Source of the DNA: Flavobacterium album
GTDB lineage: Bacteria > Bacteroidota > Bacteroidia > Flavobacteriales > Flavobacteriaceae
NCBI RefSeq assembly: GCF_003096035.1
Contig: NZ_CP029186.1
Location: 943,001 to 1,007,000 of the forward strand
DNA length: 64,000 nucleotides
Direction of reading: 5' to 3'
Shown: positions 50,279 to 59,900 of the stretch, in pieces
How the letters are laid out: each line of letters begins with the position of its first letter
How positions within the stretch are numbered: the first letter of the stretch is position 1
Position numbers and translations under genes: made by a program
The notes under the pieces: generated by a model
What the model was told of the DNA's origin: nothing
Seen by the model: the letters and a program-made list of their open reading frames with translations, nothing else
Database searches by the model: none

Positions 50279-51240
50279 AAGAATTTTATCGACCTGATTA
50301 TGGATTCCAGTTCCATGATAAGGTCCCTTTTAGGTGAAGACGGGCTATAAATAAAACCTTCGACAATAAGGTAGCAATTGTGCTTATCGTCCCTTATAGC
50401 ATAATTGAGGAAGGGGCCATTCATGAAATCGCCTTTCATTTCCCAGTTGCCTCGTGTCTCAAAGGCGCTTTTGTTGTTAAAGCCGGTCATAAAAAAGGAA
50501 GGCGAATAGGCTTCCTCGGTGATCATGTACGTATCCGCTTCGGTACCGTGGATGTATAGGCTGCCAACAGAATCGCGCATCTTTATGATGTTATTGAGCA
50601 TGTCCTTGTTCTTCTCGATCACATTATCCGGAACGGTATAAAGCAAAATATTGGTATTCCCGCTGGGTATGTCCTTCTTGAACCAAACGAACTTATCCCC
50701 CTTTACAGGCAGGCTATAAGATTTGGGGACTTTGATTGAAATTCCATACCGTGATGCAATGTCTTTTTCATCCAAAAGCCCTGCCTTTTCGTTGCGCTTT
50801 TGGTTCTCTGCAATCTCTGTATTCTTTATTGTGGTGATAATCTCTTCGGAATGCATATCGATAACCTCAAGCAGATCGTCTATCGTCCTGCCTGTTATCG
50901 TGAATACATTCTGGGGAGCGCACTTGCTGTCCTGCTTGTACCTGAAATCCTTTTTGCCGGAGTTCTCAATAACAATGATGTTACGCCGCCTGGTAAGGTC
51001 GCCTTCAAAAGCAGCGCCATTGTACTGGGTAAGGGTGAATATAGGCTCTTCCTGGCTAAGGCCGTCTATGGGTGCGGCAAGCCTTTTGCGCAGGCTGTCG
51101 CCTACCTCGCCATTCCACAGAACATCGCTTATCACAATAGATATTTCATTGATATTGCCTGCAGAAGCGCTTTCATCAGTTTCCCGGTCGCTCTTGCAGG
51201 CAATAAAAAGAATAAAAATAAAACAAACCCATTGTTTCAT
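50275..51240 (-). CDS. DUF4837 family lipoprotein, 321 aa
   Basis: It has a lipoprotein signal (MKQWVCFIFILFIACKSD, Cys15) and the DUF4837 pattern EISIVISDVLWNGEVGDSLR, with RRRNIIVIE and YGISIKVPKSYSLP. These are Bacteroidota-specific proteins of unknown role. ATG 51240 starts a clean signal peptide; the longer frame adds 12 residues from the gap. It lies 19 bases after the LysM transglycosylase gene and overlaps elaA, suggesting a cell-envelope role. Confidence 0.88.
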   Translation of the reverse strand: MKQWVCFIFILFIACKSDRETDESASAGNINEISIVISDVLWNGEVGDSLRKRLAAPIDGLSQEEPIFTLTQYNGAAFEGDLTRRRNIIVIENSGKKDFRYKQDSKCAPQNVFTITGRTIDDLLEVIDMHSEEIITTIKNTEIAENQKRNEKAGLLDEKDIASRYGISIKVPKSYSLPVKGDKFVWFKKDIPSGNTNILLYTVPDNVIEKNKDMLNNIIKMRDSVGSLYIHGTEADTYMITEEAYSPSFFMTGFNNKSAFETRGNWEMKGDFMNGPFLNYAIRDDKHNCYLIVEGFIYSPSSPKRDLIMELESIIRSIKFL

Positions 51241-51259
51241 TTTTGTGGTATGTTGTAGT

Positions 51260-52978
51260 TTAGTTAGCAGCCTCAACCACTTTAAGCTTCATGCCCGGCT
51301 GGATGCTTTCGCCCTGAATCTTGTTCCAGTTCTTAAGGTTCTCTACAGTAACGCCCGGGTGCTTCTTAGCAATGCTGAACAATGAGTCGCCTTTTTGCAC
51401 GATATACATGCGCTGGTCTTCATAGCTGTTGTCCCTCACCCTTTTTGCAGGCTCTTTTACGGCAACTGCGGTTTTGGTTTCAACGGCAACTTCTGTAGTT
51501 GCAGGTTCTTCAGCAACTTCAGCGGTTTTTTCAGCAACAGCGGTTTTAGCAATGCTGTCTTTCGTCTCTTTTGTTTCTTTAGCGGCAATAGCCTCTTCTT
51601 TCACAGGAACGCTAACAATAATCGTTTTTTCGATCTTAAGCTTCTGCCCTGCCTGGATGTTATTGCCTTTTATCTTGTTCCACTTTCTGAGTTCGGCAAC
51701 CGAAACGCCATATTTATCAGCGATAGCGCCAAGGTTGTCGCCGCGTTTTACAACGTATGACTTTATTGAAGTGGACGTAGATTTTTTCTTTTTGTATGTT
51801 GGCCTCACAGAATCGTTCGATGCAATTGCCGTTTCCGATTTCAGGAAGAATGGCTTTTCGCGAAGGCTTTCCTCATAATCTATATAGGCATACACTCCCG
51901 CCTCATTGGAAGCAAAGATGGCAGCCTTATCTTTAGGAAGCCTGATGAAGTGCGCTTTCTCAGCAGTGAACGGAACAACGTCTAATTTATAGATCGGGTT
52001 CAGGAACTGCAGTTGGCTTACAGGGATATCAAGCAATTTCGATATCTGTTTGAACGACATCTGGCGTTTCACCATGATCGTGTCGGTCTCAAAATAAGTA
52101 AGCGGCGCTTTCTTTGCTTTTATGCCGTGCTCTTTGGCATATTCGTAAATATACATTGTGGCAAGGAAGGTAGGCACATAGGCCTGTGTTTCCTGCGGCA
52201 GGTTTTTCCTGATGTTCCAGTAGTTGTGGTATGTGCCTGAGCGGCGTATCGCTTTGGTAACGTTGCCCGGCCCGGCATTGTAAGATGCAAGCACAAGGTC
52301 CCAGTCGCCAAAAATATTATAAAGGCTCGACAGGTACTGGCATGCTGCTTCGGTAGCTTTCAATGGGTCGCTGCGTTCGTCAACATACGAGTTCACTTCA
52401 AGGTTGTACTGCTTTCCGGTAGGGTACATGAACTGCCAAAGGCCGGTAGCCCCTACCCTTGATTTTGCTCTCGGGTTTAAAGCCGACTCAATAACGGCAA
52501 GGTATTTTATCTCGATAGGCACGTTGTACTTGGCAAGGTGCTCCTCGAACATAGGGAAATAAAATTCCGATATGGCCATAAGGCGCTCGTAGGAACGCGG
52601 CCTGTTCTTCAGGTATGACTTTATGATGTTTTCCAGGCCTTTGCTGTACTCGATATTGAAAGGCGACTTAGCATCGAGCGTGGCAAGCCTTTTCTTTAAA
52701 AGTTCGGTATCAAGGGCATAGTCCACCTCAACATCAGGATTGATGTTTTTCAGGTCCTGCTGCATGTCCTCAAATAGGTCGGCACTGGCAAGCTCTTTCA
52801 ACCAAAGGCTGTCGATGCAGGCCATTTCGGCATGGTGGGTAAAGGTAGATTTTATGGAATCTAAGTAGGATAATTTCGTTTCAGTCTTAAAAGTGATGCC
52901 TGCATCGGCGCTTTCCTGGGCAAACCCCGCAAAGGAAAAGAGCGCGAACACAAATGGCAATGTTCTTTTTTTAATCAT
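51260..52978 (-). CDS. MltD-like lytic transglycosylase with two LysM domains, 572 aa
   Basis: A signal peptide (cleavage after FAGFAQ) is followed by an SLT/GH23 domain (about 140-300): LAVIESALNPRAKSRVGATG with the catalytic Glu in IES, then LWQFMYPTGKQYNL and LASYNAGPGNV. Two LysM domains (about 418-461 and 525-569; YVVKRGDNLGAIADKYGV, YIVQKGDSLFSIAKKHPG) bind peptidoglycan. A Lys/Ala/Glu-rich linker joins them. It should cleave glycan strands in the periplasm. It is cotranscribed with DUF4837 and elaA, probably from pgk. Confidence 0.94.
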   Translation of the reverse strand: MIKKRTLPFVFALFSFAGFAQESADAGITFKTETKLSYLDSIKSTFTHHAEMACIDSLWLKELASADLFEDMQQDLKNINPDVEVDYALDTELLKKRLATLDAKSPFNIEYSKGLENIIKSYLKNRPRSYERLMAISEFYFPMFEEHLAKYNVPIEIKYLAVIESALNPRAKSRVGATGLWQFMYPTGKQYNLEVNSYVDERSDPLKATEAACQYLSSLYNIFGDWDLVLASYNAGPGNVTKAIRRSGTYHNYWNIRKNLPQETQAYVPTFLATMYIYEYAKEHGIKAKKAPLTYFETDTIMVKRQMSFKQISKLLDIPVSQLQFLNPIYKLDVVPFTAEKAHFIRLPKDKAAIFASNEAGVYAYIDYEESLREKPFFLKSETAIASNDSVRPTYKKKKSTSTSIKSYVVKRGDNLGAIADKYGVSVAELRKWNKIKGNNIQAGQKLKIEKTIIVSVPVKEEAIAAKETKETKDSIAKTAVAEKTAEVAEEPATTEVAVETKTAVAVKEPAKRVRDNSYEDQRMYIVQKGDSLFSIAKKHPGVTVENLKNWNKIQGESIQPGMKLKVVEAAN

Positions 52979-53012
52979 AATTTAATTTTTTAACCTGTTA
53001 AATTATAAGCAT

Positions 53013-53048
53013 TTACAAGCAAGCTTGTAAGCTATAACTTTGAAAGTT
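53013..53048. promoter_or_regulatory. Two palindromes between pgk and the LysM transglycosylase gene
   Basis: TTACAAGCAAGCTTGTAA (53013-53030) is a perfect inverted repeat with a 2-base centre, and AACTTTGAAAGTT (53036-53048) a second. No T-run follows either. They may be protein-binding sites or RNA stem structures. Confidence 0.4.
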
Positions 53049-53073
53049 GTATTCTATTGTATATTTTAACACA

Positions 53074-54261
53074 CTAGCCCTGGATGGCAGCAATGCCGGG
53101 AAGTGTTTTTCCTTCAAGCATTTCCAGCATGGCACCGCCGCCTGTGGAAACGTAGCTCATTTTCGGCTCAAGGCCGAATTGCTTTACCGCAGCAACCGAG
53201 TCGCCCCCGCCTACAAGCGAGAATGCGCCTTTTTCGGTAGCTTCTGCTATAAAATTGCCCAGCTCGATCGTGCCTTTGGCAAAGTTTTCCATCTCGAAAA
53301 CACCCAGTGGCCCGTTCCATAATATGGTTTTGGACTCCAGTATTACTTTTTTGAAATTCTCCAGCGACTTCGGCCCGGCATCAAGCCCCTGCCATCCGTC
53401 CGGAATTTCGTTTACATCAACCACTTTCGTGTTGGCGTCATTCTTAAACCCATCGGCAGCAATAACATCTACCGGAAGGTGTATCTGTACGTTTTTCTCT
53501 TTTGCTTTCGCCAGGATCTCAAGGGCAAGTTCCTGCTTATCATCCTCGCAAATGGAGTCGCCAATCTTGCCGCCCTGTGCCTTGATGAAGGTAAAAGTCA
53601 TACCACCGCCAATGATAAGGTGATCTACCTTGTCAAGGATGTTCTCGATAACCGTTATCTTAGACGAAACTTTCGATCCTCCCAAAACAGCCGTTACCGG
53701 CTTCTCGCTATTTTTCAATACTTTGTCAAGGCTTTCGATCTCCTTGGCAAGCAGTGTGCCAAATACTTTATTTTCAGGGAAATAATTTGCTATTATCGTT
53801 GTAGAAGCGTGCGCACGATGTGCGGTGCCAAAAGCGTCGTTCACATACACATCGCCAAGTCCTGCCAGTTTTTTTGCGAAGCCTTCATCGCCGGCTTCCT
53901 CTTCTTTGTAAAAACGAAGGTTCTCCAGCATCAGCACTTCGCCCGGCTTCAAATCTTTAGCAGCCTGCTCTGCTTTTTCGCCGATGCAATCGTCTACGAA
54001 TTTTACAGGGACACCCAGTATTTCTGTGGTTTTAGCTACAATATGCCTTAAGGAATATTTATCCTCTTTGCCTTTCGGCCTGCCCAGGTGCGACATTAGT
54101 ATTGCACTGCCCCCGTCTTTAAGGATCTTATCGATAGTTGGCTTTGCGGCTTCAATCCTTGTATCGTCGGTAACGTTGAAGTTTTCGTCGAGCGGTACAT
54201 TGAAATCTACCCTTATTACAGCCTTTTTATCTTTAAAATCAATATCTCCGAGAGTTTTCAT
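53074..54261 (-). CDS. pgk: Phosphoglycerate kinase, 395 aa
   Basis: Glycolytic enzyme making ATP from 1,3-bisphosphoglycerate. The substrate motif [28 protein letters not shown], the hinge and [19 protein letters not shown] and nucleotide loop [13 protein letters not shown] are all present. Length is normal. It has its own promoter and starts the minus-strand unit pgk-LysM-DUF4837-elaA. Confidence 0.98.
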   Translation of the reverse strand: MKTLGDIDFKDKKAVIRVDFNVPLDENFNVTDDTRIEAAKPTIDKILKDGGSAILMSHLGRPKGKEDKYSLRHIVAKTTEILGVPVKFVDDCIGEKAEQAAKDLKPGEVLMLENLRFYKEEEAGDEGFAKKLAGLGDVYVNDAFGTAHRAHASTTIIANYFPENKVFGTLLAKEIESLDKVLKNSEKPVTAVLGGSKVSSKITVIENILDKVDHLIIGGGMTFTFIKAQGGKIGDSICEDDKQELALEILAKAKEKNVQIHLPVDVIAADGFKNDANTKVVDVNEIPDGWQGLDAGPKSLENFKKVILESKTILWNGPLGVFEMENFAKGTIELGNFIAEATEKGAFSLVGGGDSVAAVKQFGLEPKMSYVSTGGGAMLEMLEGKTLPGIAAIQG

Positions 54262-54300
54262 TCAGTTGTGTTTTTAAGTTGATGTCTTTTTGAGGAAAGG

Positions 54301-54333
54301 CAAATATAGGCGTTTCTGTTAATAAATTGCCAA
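54301..54333 (-). promoter_or_regulatory. Promoter of pgk
   Basis: Minus strand: TTG (54331-54333), 22-base spacer, TATATTTG (54301-54308). Confidence 0.75.
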
Positions 54334-54339
54334 AAAAAT

Positions 54340-54660
54340 GTTCACAAAGATTTGTAAATTTGTTGTAAATATATGAATTACAAAGGTTTAGCTAAGTGTT
54401 AAATAACATAAAACAGAAGTATTTTGTAATGAAATGGCTTCTTTTACGAAATAAAAAAAAAGTACATTAAGCTCTTTCAGGGCTTTCCCTACGCTTGTCA
54501 TACCGGGCGTTACTCCGGGATACAATGTATAATTCCTCCGGAGTTGCTATCCGGAACTCATATATTGATAACAGCAATTCTAACCCAAAACTCAAAAACC
54601 CCGAACCCCGAACCCAATCTCAGCTCCTTAGCACCTCAGCCCCTAAGCAACTATTTTTCC
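54340..54660. repeat. Intergenic region with CCGGGC/CCCCGAA repeats between pgk and holB
   Basis: No gene is seen. 54505-54560 has CGTTACTCCGGGA / TCCTCCGGAGTTGCTATCCGGA inverted units. 54597-54620 is a CCCCGAA heptamer repeat, like one near 34665 upstream of the toxin-antitoxin pair. Confidence 0.5.
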
Positions 54661-54661
54661 C

Positions 54662-54669
54662 TATATTTG
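54662..54669 (+). promoter_or_regulatory. -7 promoter box of holB (leaderless)
   Basis: TATATTTG ends four bases before ATG 54674, so transcription should start at or within the start codon. No -33 TTG is seen. Confidence 0.6.
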
Positions 54670-54673
54670 CCCT

Positions 54674-55822
54674 ATGCTTTTTTCAGAGATCATCGGCCAG
54701 GGCCACATCAAAAGCCATTTGACCAAGAGCGCGTCGCAGGGGCGTATTCCCCATGCACAGTTGTTCATCGGGCCGGAAGGCTCGGGTACTTTGCCTATGG
54801 CTATTGCTTATGCGCAGTACATCCTTTGCAGCAATGAAGCCGGCGAGAACAGTGGGGGCAACGCTGCCTGCAACCTGAAATTCGAGAACTTTTCGCACCC
54901 CGACCTGCATTTCGTTTTTCCGGTAGCCACGAATAGCGACGTGAAAAGCCACCCCGTGAGCGCCAACTTCCTGAAAGCATGGCGGGAGTTTATACACGAA
55001 ACGCCCTACGGCAGCCTTTTCGACTGGTACAAGAAAATCGATATACAAAACAAGCAGGGCCAGATAGGCGTTGACGAGGCCACCGAAATCGTAAAGTCGC
55101 TTTCGCTAAAAGCCTATGAGGGCGGGTATAAAGTGATGATCATCTGGATGGCCGACAAAATGAACACCGCCACGGCCAACAAACTCCTCAAGCTGCTGGA
55201 AGAGCCGCCGCAAAAAACAGTTTTCCTCTTAATCGCCGAAAGCGAGGACGACCTGCTGCAAACCATACTCTCCCGCTGCCAGGTACTGCATTTTGGGCCG
55301 CTGAGCGAAAATGCGATATCCAACAACCTTGCGAACAAACTCAATATCCCGCAGAATACAGCTACAAAAATAGCGCACCAGGCTCAGGGAAATTATAATA
55401 AAGCGCTACATTTGCTTAACAAGACCGACGACGGGATGCCGTTCGAGGAATGGTTCGTGCAGTGGGTACGCGCCGCTTTCCGGGCCAAAGGGAACGCTGC
55501 CGCCATACAGGACCTGATAGCCTGGAGTGAAGCCATAGCCGGCATCGGACGCGAGGCGCAGAAGCAGTTCCTGAATTTCTGCATTGATATGTTCCGCCAG
55601 GCGCTGCTGATGAACTACAATGCAAAAGAACTGGTTTTCATGGAGCCTACAGTTGAAAAATTTAAGCTTGAGAATTTTGCCCCGTTCGTGAATGGCAATA
55701 ATATCAACGATATTTTCAAGGAGCTGAGCGATGCGCTGTACCACATAGAGCGCAACGGTAATGCAAAAATCATACTGACCGACCTTTCGATAAAACTCAC
55801 CCGTCTAATCCATAAAAAATAG
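54674..55822 (+). CDS. holB: DNA polymerase III subunit delta' (HolB), 382 aa
   Basis: Clamp-loader subunit. It has the start MLFSEIIGQGHIKSHLTKSA, a degenerate Walker A (GPEGSGTL, no Lys, as expected for the non-ATPase delta' subunit), sensor-like NKLLKLLEEPP and QTILSRCQVL. A Cys (AACNLK and IL CSNEAG, split) region stands where the DnaX-type zinc module would be. The C-terminal collar domain follows. It is monocistronic or cotranscribed with doxX (4-base gap). Confidence 0.94.
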   Translation: MLFSEIIGQGHIKSHLTKSASQGRIPHAQLFIGPEGSGTLPMAIAYAQYILCSNEAGENSGGNAACNLKFENFSHPDLHFVFPVATNSDVKSHPVSANFLKAWREFIHETPYGSLFDWYKKIDIQNKQGQIGVDEATEIVKSLSLKAYEGGYKVMIIWMADKMNTATANKLLKLLEEPPQKTVFLLIAESEDDLLQTILSRCQVLHFGPLSENAISNNLANKLNIPQNTATKIAHQAQGNYNKALHLLNKTDDGMPFEEWFVQWVRAAFRAKGNAAAIQDLIAWSEAIAGIGREAQKQFLNFCIDMFRQALLMNYNAKELVFMEPTVEKFKLENFAPFVNGNNINDIFKELSDALYHIERNGNAKIILTDLSIKLTRLIHKK

Positions 55823-55826
55823 ACTT

Positions 55827-56216
55827 ATGATACCACAGCCCGCCATTATTATCATACTCGCTTTTTTGGCCATAACCTTCATACAATCCGGCTACGATAA
55901 AGTAACCGACTGGAAAGGCAACCTCGAATGGCTGAAAGGCCACTTTTCGCAAACTCCCATCAGAAATATGGTGCCGCAAGCGCTGTTCCTTATCCTGGCG
56001 CTTGAGGTTCTTTCGGGTGCGTTTGCAGTAATCGGGATCATTGAGATACTGGTGAATGAAGGCGACCAGTTCCCTATTGTTGCCGGGATATTGTCGGCTG
56101 TAACGCTGCTGTTCCTGCTTTTAGGGCAGCGCATGGCCAAAGATTATGACGGCGCCCGTACCATTGTCATTTATTTTATCCCTACTGTTTTGCTGCTGCA
56201 CTGGCTGCATAACTAG
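55827..56216 (+). CDS. DoxX family membrane protein, 129 aa
   Basis: Four hydrophobic segments (IIIILAFLAITFI, LFLILALEVLSGAFAVI, VAGILSAVTLLFLLL, IVIYFIPTVLLLHWL) with the conserved short loop SGYDKVTDWKGNLEWLKGHF between TM1 and TM2 typical of DoxX-like proteins. Inner membrane; exact role not known. It starts 4 bases after holB and is probably cotranscribed. Confidence 0.88.
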   Translation: MIPQPAIIIILAFLAITFIQSGYDKVTDWKGNLEWLKGHFSQTPIRNMVPQALFLILALEVLSGAFAVIGIIEILVNEGDQFPIVAGILSAVTLLFLLLGQRMAKDYDGARTIVIYFIPTVLLLHWLHN

Positions 56217-56959
56217 TTGCAATTCTCTTGCAGATAATTTGCCATAAAAATTATGGCGTAAAAGGCATGGATCAAAATACCATATAGTTTCTTTCGGAAA
56301 TATGCCATGTTTACTACTGTTTCCAGATGCCATCACCCATATAGTGGGCTGAACTATTTCTAATAGCAAATAATTATATTTAATTAGGTTAACACCTGCG
56401 TGAATATTTAAAATATGATTATAACGCTTAGAATATTCCAATTCCTCTTTTATATCTTTTTTTCCAATATTATAAAGTCAACTCCTACAGTCCAAAACAC
56501 TTTGCTGTTTAAAGTTTTGTTAAAGAATATTCTTTCATCGGATTTATTGGTAATACGTCGGAGTTAGAAGGAACAAAAAAAAAGCCGCTTAATTAAACTT
56601 TAACTTTGTTTAATTATTGATGGTATTTTGAGCCGAAAGACTGAATTATTATCTATTTAACGAATAAATATTGCGAATATCGCATTTAATCAGAATTTTC
56701 TTTGGTCTGTTTTGATTAAGTGGTCTGTAACATGTAGTTTAAAAGGTCATGCATTTTGTCAGTTAATTTTACCGTTCAACGAAAAGCCTTGGATAAATTA
56801 ATAATAAAGCCACCTATTGATAATTTTGAGATTTTATGATAAAATGATAAAATATAATAATTTTTTAGCTATCTATTGTACCATAAATAATATCAATGGA
56901 AAGTTTTAAGAATCCTTTAACAATTTGTATTTATTTGCCCTCACTTATCAAAACAATTT
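56217..56959. other. AT-rich intergenic region (743 bp), no supported gene
   Basis: I see no coding region. The only inverted repeats are GCCATAA/TTATGGC (56241-56257), AAAGAATATTCTTT (56522-56535) and TAATTAAAC/GTTTAATTA (56590-56616). The promoter for the next gene should be near 56920-56945, where TTTATTTG is one mismatch from the -7 consensus. The region is long enough to hold a small RNA, but nothing identifies one. Confidence 0.6.
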
Positions 56960-59900
56960 ATGAATCGAAAATTACTCAATTTTATCGCCCTGTTAGTACT
57001 GGCGATAACCTGTATTGTACCGACCAGACTATCGGCACAAACTACCACAGTTTTCAGTTCCGATTTTAACACGTCTGCAGGTACCACCTATAGTACGGTT
57101 AATGGAGCTATTGGCACAAGTACTACATGGTCGTTGCTGCGCAGCGGTAGCGACTTTGGAGCGCGCATCAATTCGGGGTATCTTGCCCTTACGAATGACG
57201 CGACCGGATCTTCCAACGTTTCGGGATGGGCGCTTGCCTACACTTCGGGTGCCCTGGCATCGCCGTACAACACAACGCTATCCTCTAACCCCGGGCTGGT
57301 GACATGGACATTCAACATGCGCCAGATCAGGTCGAACCCATCCGGTACGGCTTCCGGTTATTATGCGAATGCGTTTATCCTTGCAGGTACATCGAATACC
57401 ACGGCAACCACCGGATCGGGCTATGCCGTTATACTCGGCCAGTCCGGAAAGACCGACCGCCTTAGGCTTATCCGTTACACTGCCGGTATTAGGACATCTT
57501 CTGACCTGCTTACATCAACTACGGCGGGACTTGGCGATTTTGGCAACCAGTACCTCAGCGTAAGGATAACCTTCAACCCGGCTACAGGTGTTTGGGAAAT
57601 GTTTGTGCGCAACGACGGCAGCGTGTTCCAGGATCCTGCGGCAGGCAGCCTTACATCCCAGGGAACCGTAACCAACACCACTTCTGCGGGTACCGCCCTT
57701 CCGCTTATAGGCGCGTACTGGAACGGTGGCACTAAGCGTAACCAGACTTCGTTTTTCGACAATATAAAAGTTACGGTAGCGACACCATTCATCACAACGC
57801 TTTCGCCCCCATCACGAATTGCGGGGACAGGTGCGTTTAACCTTGTGGTTGGCGGCAGCAACTTTACCGCGGCATCCGTAGTGAGGTGGAACGGCAGCAA
57901 CAGGACAACAACTTACAATTCCTCTACCGGCCAGCTCACAGCAGCTATCCTTGCTACCGATATTGCTACGGCAGGAACGGCAGCGATCACTGTTCAGACC
58001 GGTACAGCAATATCCAATTCTGTGACATTTACAATAGACCAGTTGAATGTACCTACTATTTCACCGTCTACAAACGTGTTGCCAAGCTTTACTACGATAA
58101 CGGGTACAGCATCGGCCGCACAAAGCTTCACGACAACAGGTACCAACCTTACGGGAAGCATCACCGCATCGGCTCCTGCAAATTTTGAGGTTTCACTTAA
58201 CAGCGGGTCCGGCTATGCAGCACAGATCACTACGATCCCCGCAGCAACAACAACCGTTTACGTAAGGGCCAAGAACACTACGCCAGGCGTATACAGCGGC
58301 AACATCACGCTGTCTACTGCAGGTGGTGTATCCAAATTCGTTGCTGTTTCGGCAGTCGTACTATCTACCGAGCCTACCACATCGGCTTCTTCGATAGCTT
58401 TCAGTAACGTCACATCCATTTCTTTCACTACCGGATGGACGCCGGGCAACGGCACCAACAGGCTTGTTGTTATGCGTTCAGGCTCCGCAGTGAACGCCCT
58501 GCCGGTTGATGGTGTTTCTTATACCGCTTCAACAGTATTTGCTTCAGGAAGCGACCTTGGCGGAGGTAACTACGTAGTATACAATGGTACATCGAACTCC
58601 GTCACCGTTACAGAGCTTTCGCCAACAACTACCTATTACGTTTCGATATTCGACTTTAATGGCTCTGGCGGTACTGAAAATTACCGCACAACATCGCCGT
58701 TAACAGGCAGCCGTGCAACGCTAAATGCGCCTGCCGGCCTTCAAATTACTGCATTGAATACCATCAATACGATCACTTTCGACAGCTCTGTGGAAGGTGT
58801 GAATAACAATACTTTTAACGGTGGCGGGTTAAGCCCTATCCCGGAGCAGGGTGAACTAAACTCCAACGGGATTGCTATCTCCGGCTTTAGCATAGGTGAT
58901 ATAGCTTTCGGCGGCGACAGCCCTGAAGATACAACCTACGATAGCGGCCAGTCGGACGGCGGTGAAGTCGATGCGGGCCTTTATGCCTTTCAGGTATTGC
59001 CGGGCAACTATGCGCTGGGTGTACAGCCGGCAGCAGGAGAATTCTCGCCGGGAACCATCACGCTAAAGTTCCAGAACCAGACCGCATCTACCATTACATC
59101 GGTAAGTGTGGGCTACAAAATATACGTCTATAACGATGAGGCGGGCTCTAACAGCCTGAACTTAAGTTATTCTACAACGGCAACCGGAACGTATACCGCG
59201 CTGCCATCGGTAAACTTTACCACAACCGCTGCGCCTGATGCCACACCAGGATGGAAAGCTTATTACAAAGTAGTAACAATTCCTATCACTGTTGCTTCAA
59301 ACAACTACGGCTTTATCCGCTGGAGCGGCGCGGCAGTATCGGGCACAGCATACGATGAGATCGCGATTGATGATATCGTTGTGGTAGGAAACCCAACCTC
59401 AACATTCGCATCATTAAGCGGTACGGCCGAAACCTTTACAGTTGCCGGTAATGCTATGCTGTCAGGTGCCACTACAGTAAATGGCGATATTGCGTTCTTA
59501 AATAACAGCTACCTGGCAATAGGGGCAAATACCCTTACGCTAAGCGGCACGGTAACCAACACCACAGCAGGCGGCCTTCGCGGCAGCGCTTCAGGTAGCC
59601 TGGTAGTGAACGGTTTGGTAAGCCCGACCCTGAGCTTTGACCAGACCACCGCAGGCACGACCAACCTGCTGAACAACCTTACGATAGCTACGACCAATGC
59701 CAATACTGTAACCGCCGGAAACACATTTGGTGTGGCAGGCACACTTACCGTAAACGAGCTGCAAACGCTGAATATGGGTACCAATGCACTTTCGGGAGCA
59801 CTTACAACAATCGTTAACAATGGTATCATTACTACACAAAACACCTCGTCTACGCCACTGCCAACAGGCAAGACATGGGGCGGTACCGGTACTGTTACAC

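Noticed and set aside
56121..56441. 106-residue minus-strand frame over the doxX end
   Set aside because: It overlaps doxX, has no promoter or known motif, and continues into AT-rich non-coding DNA.
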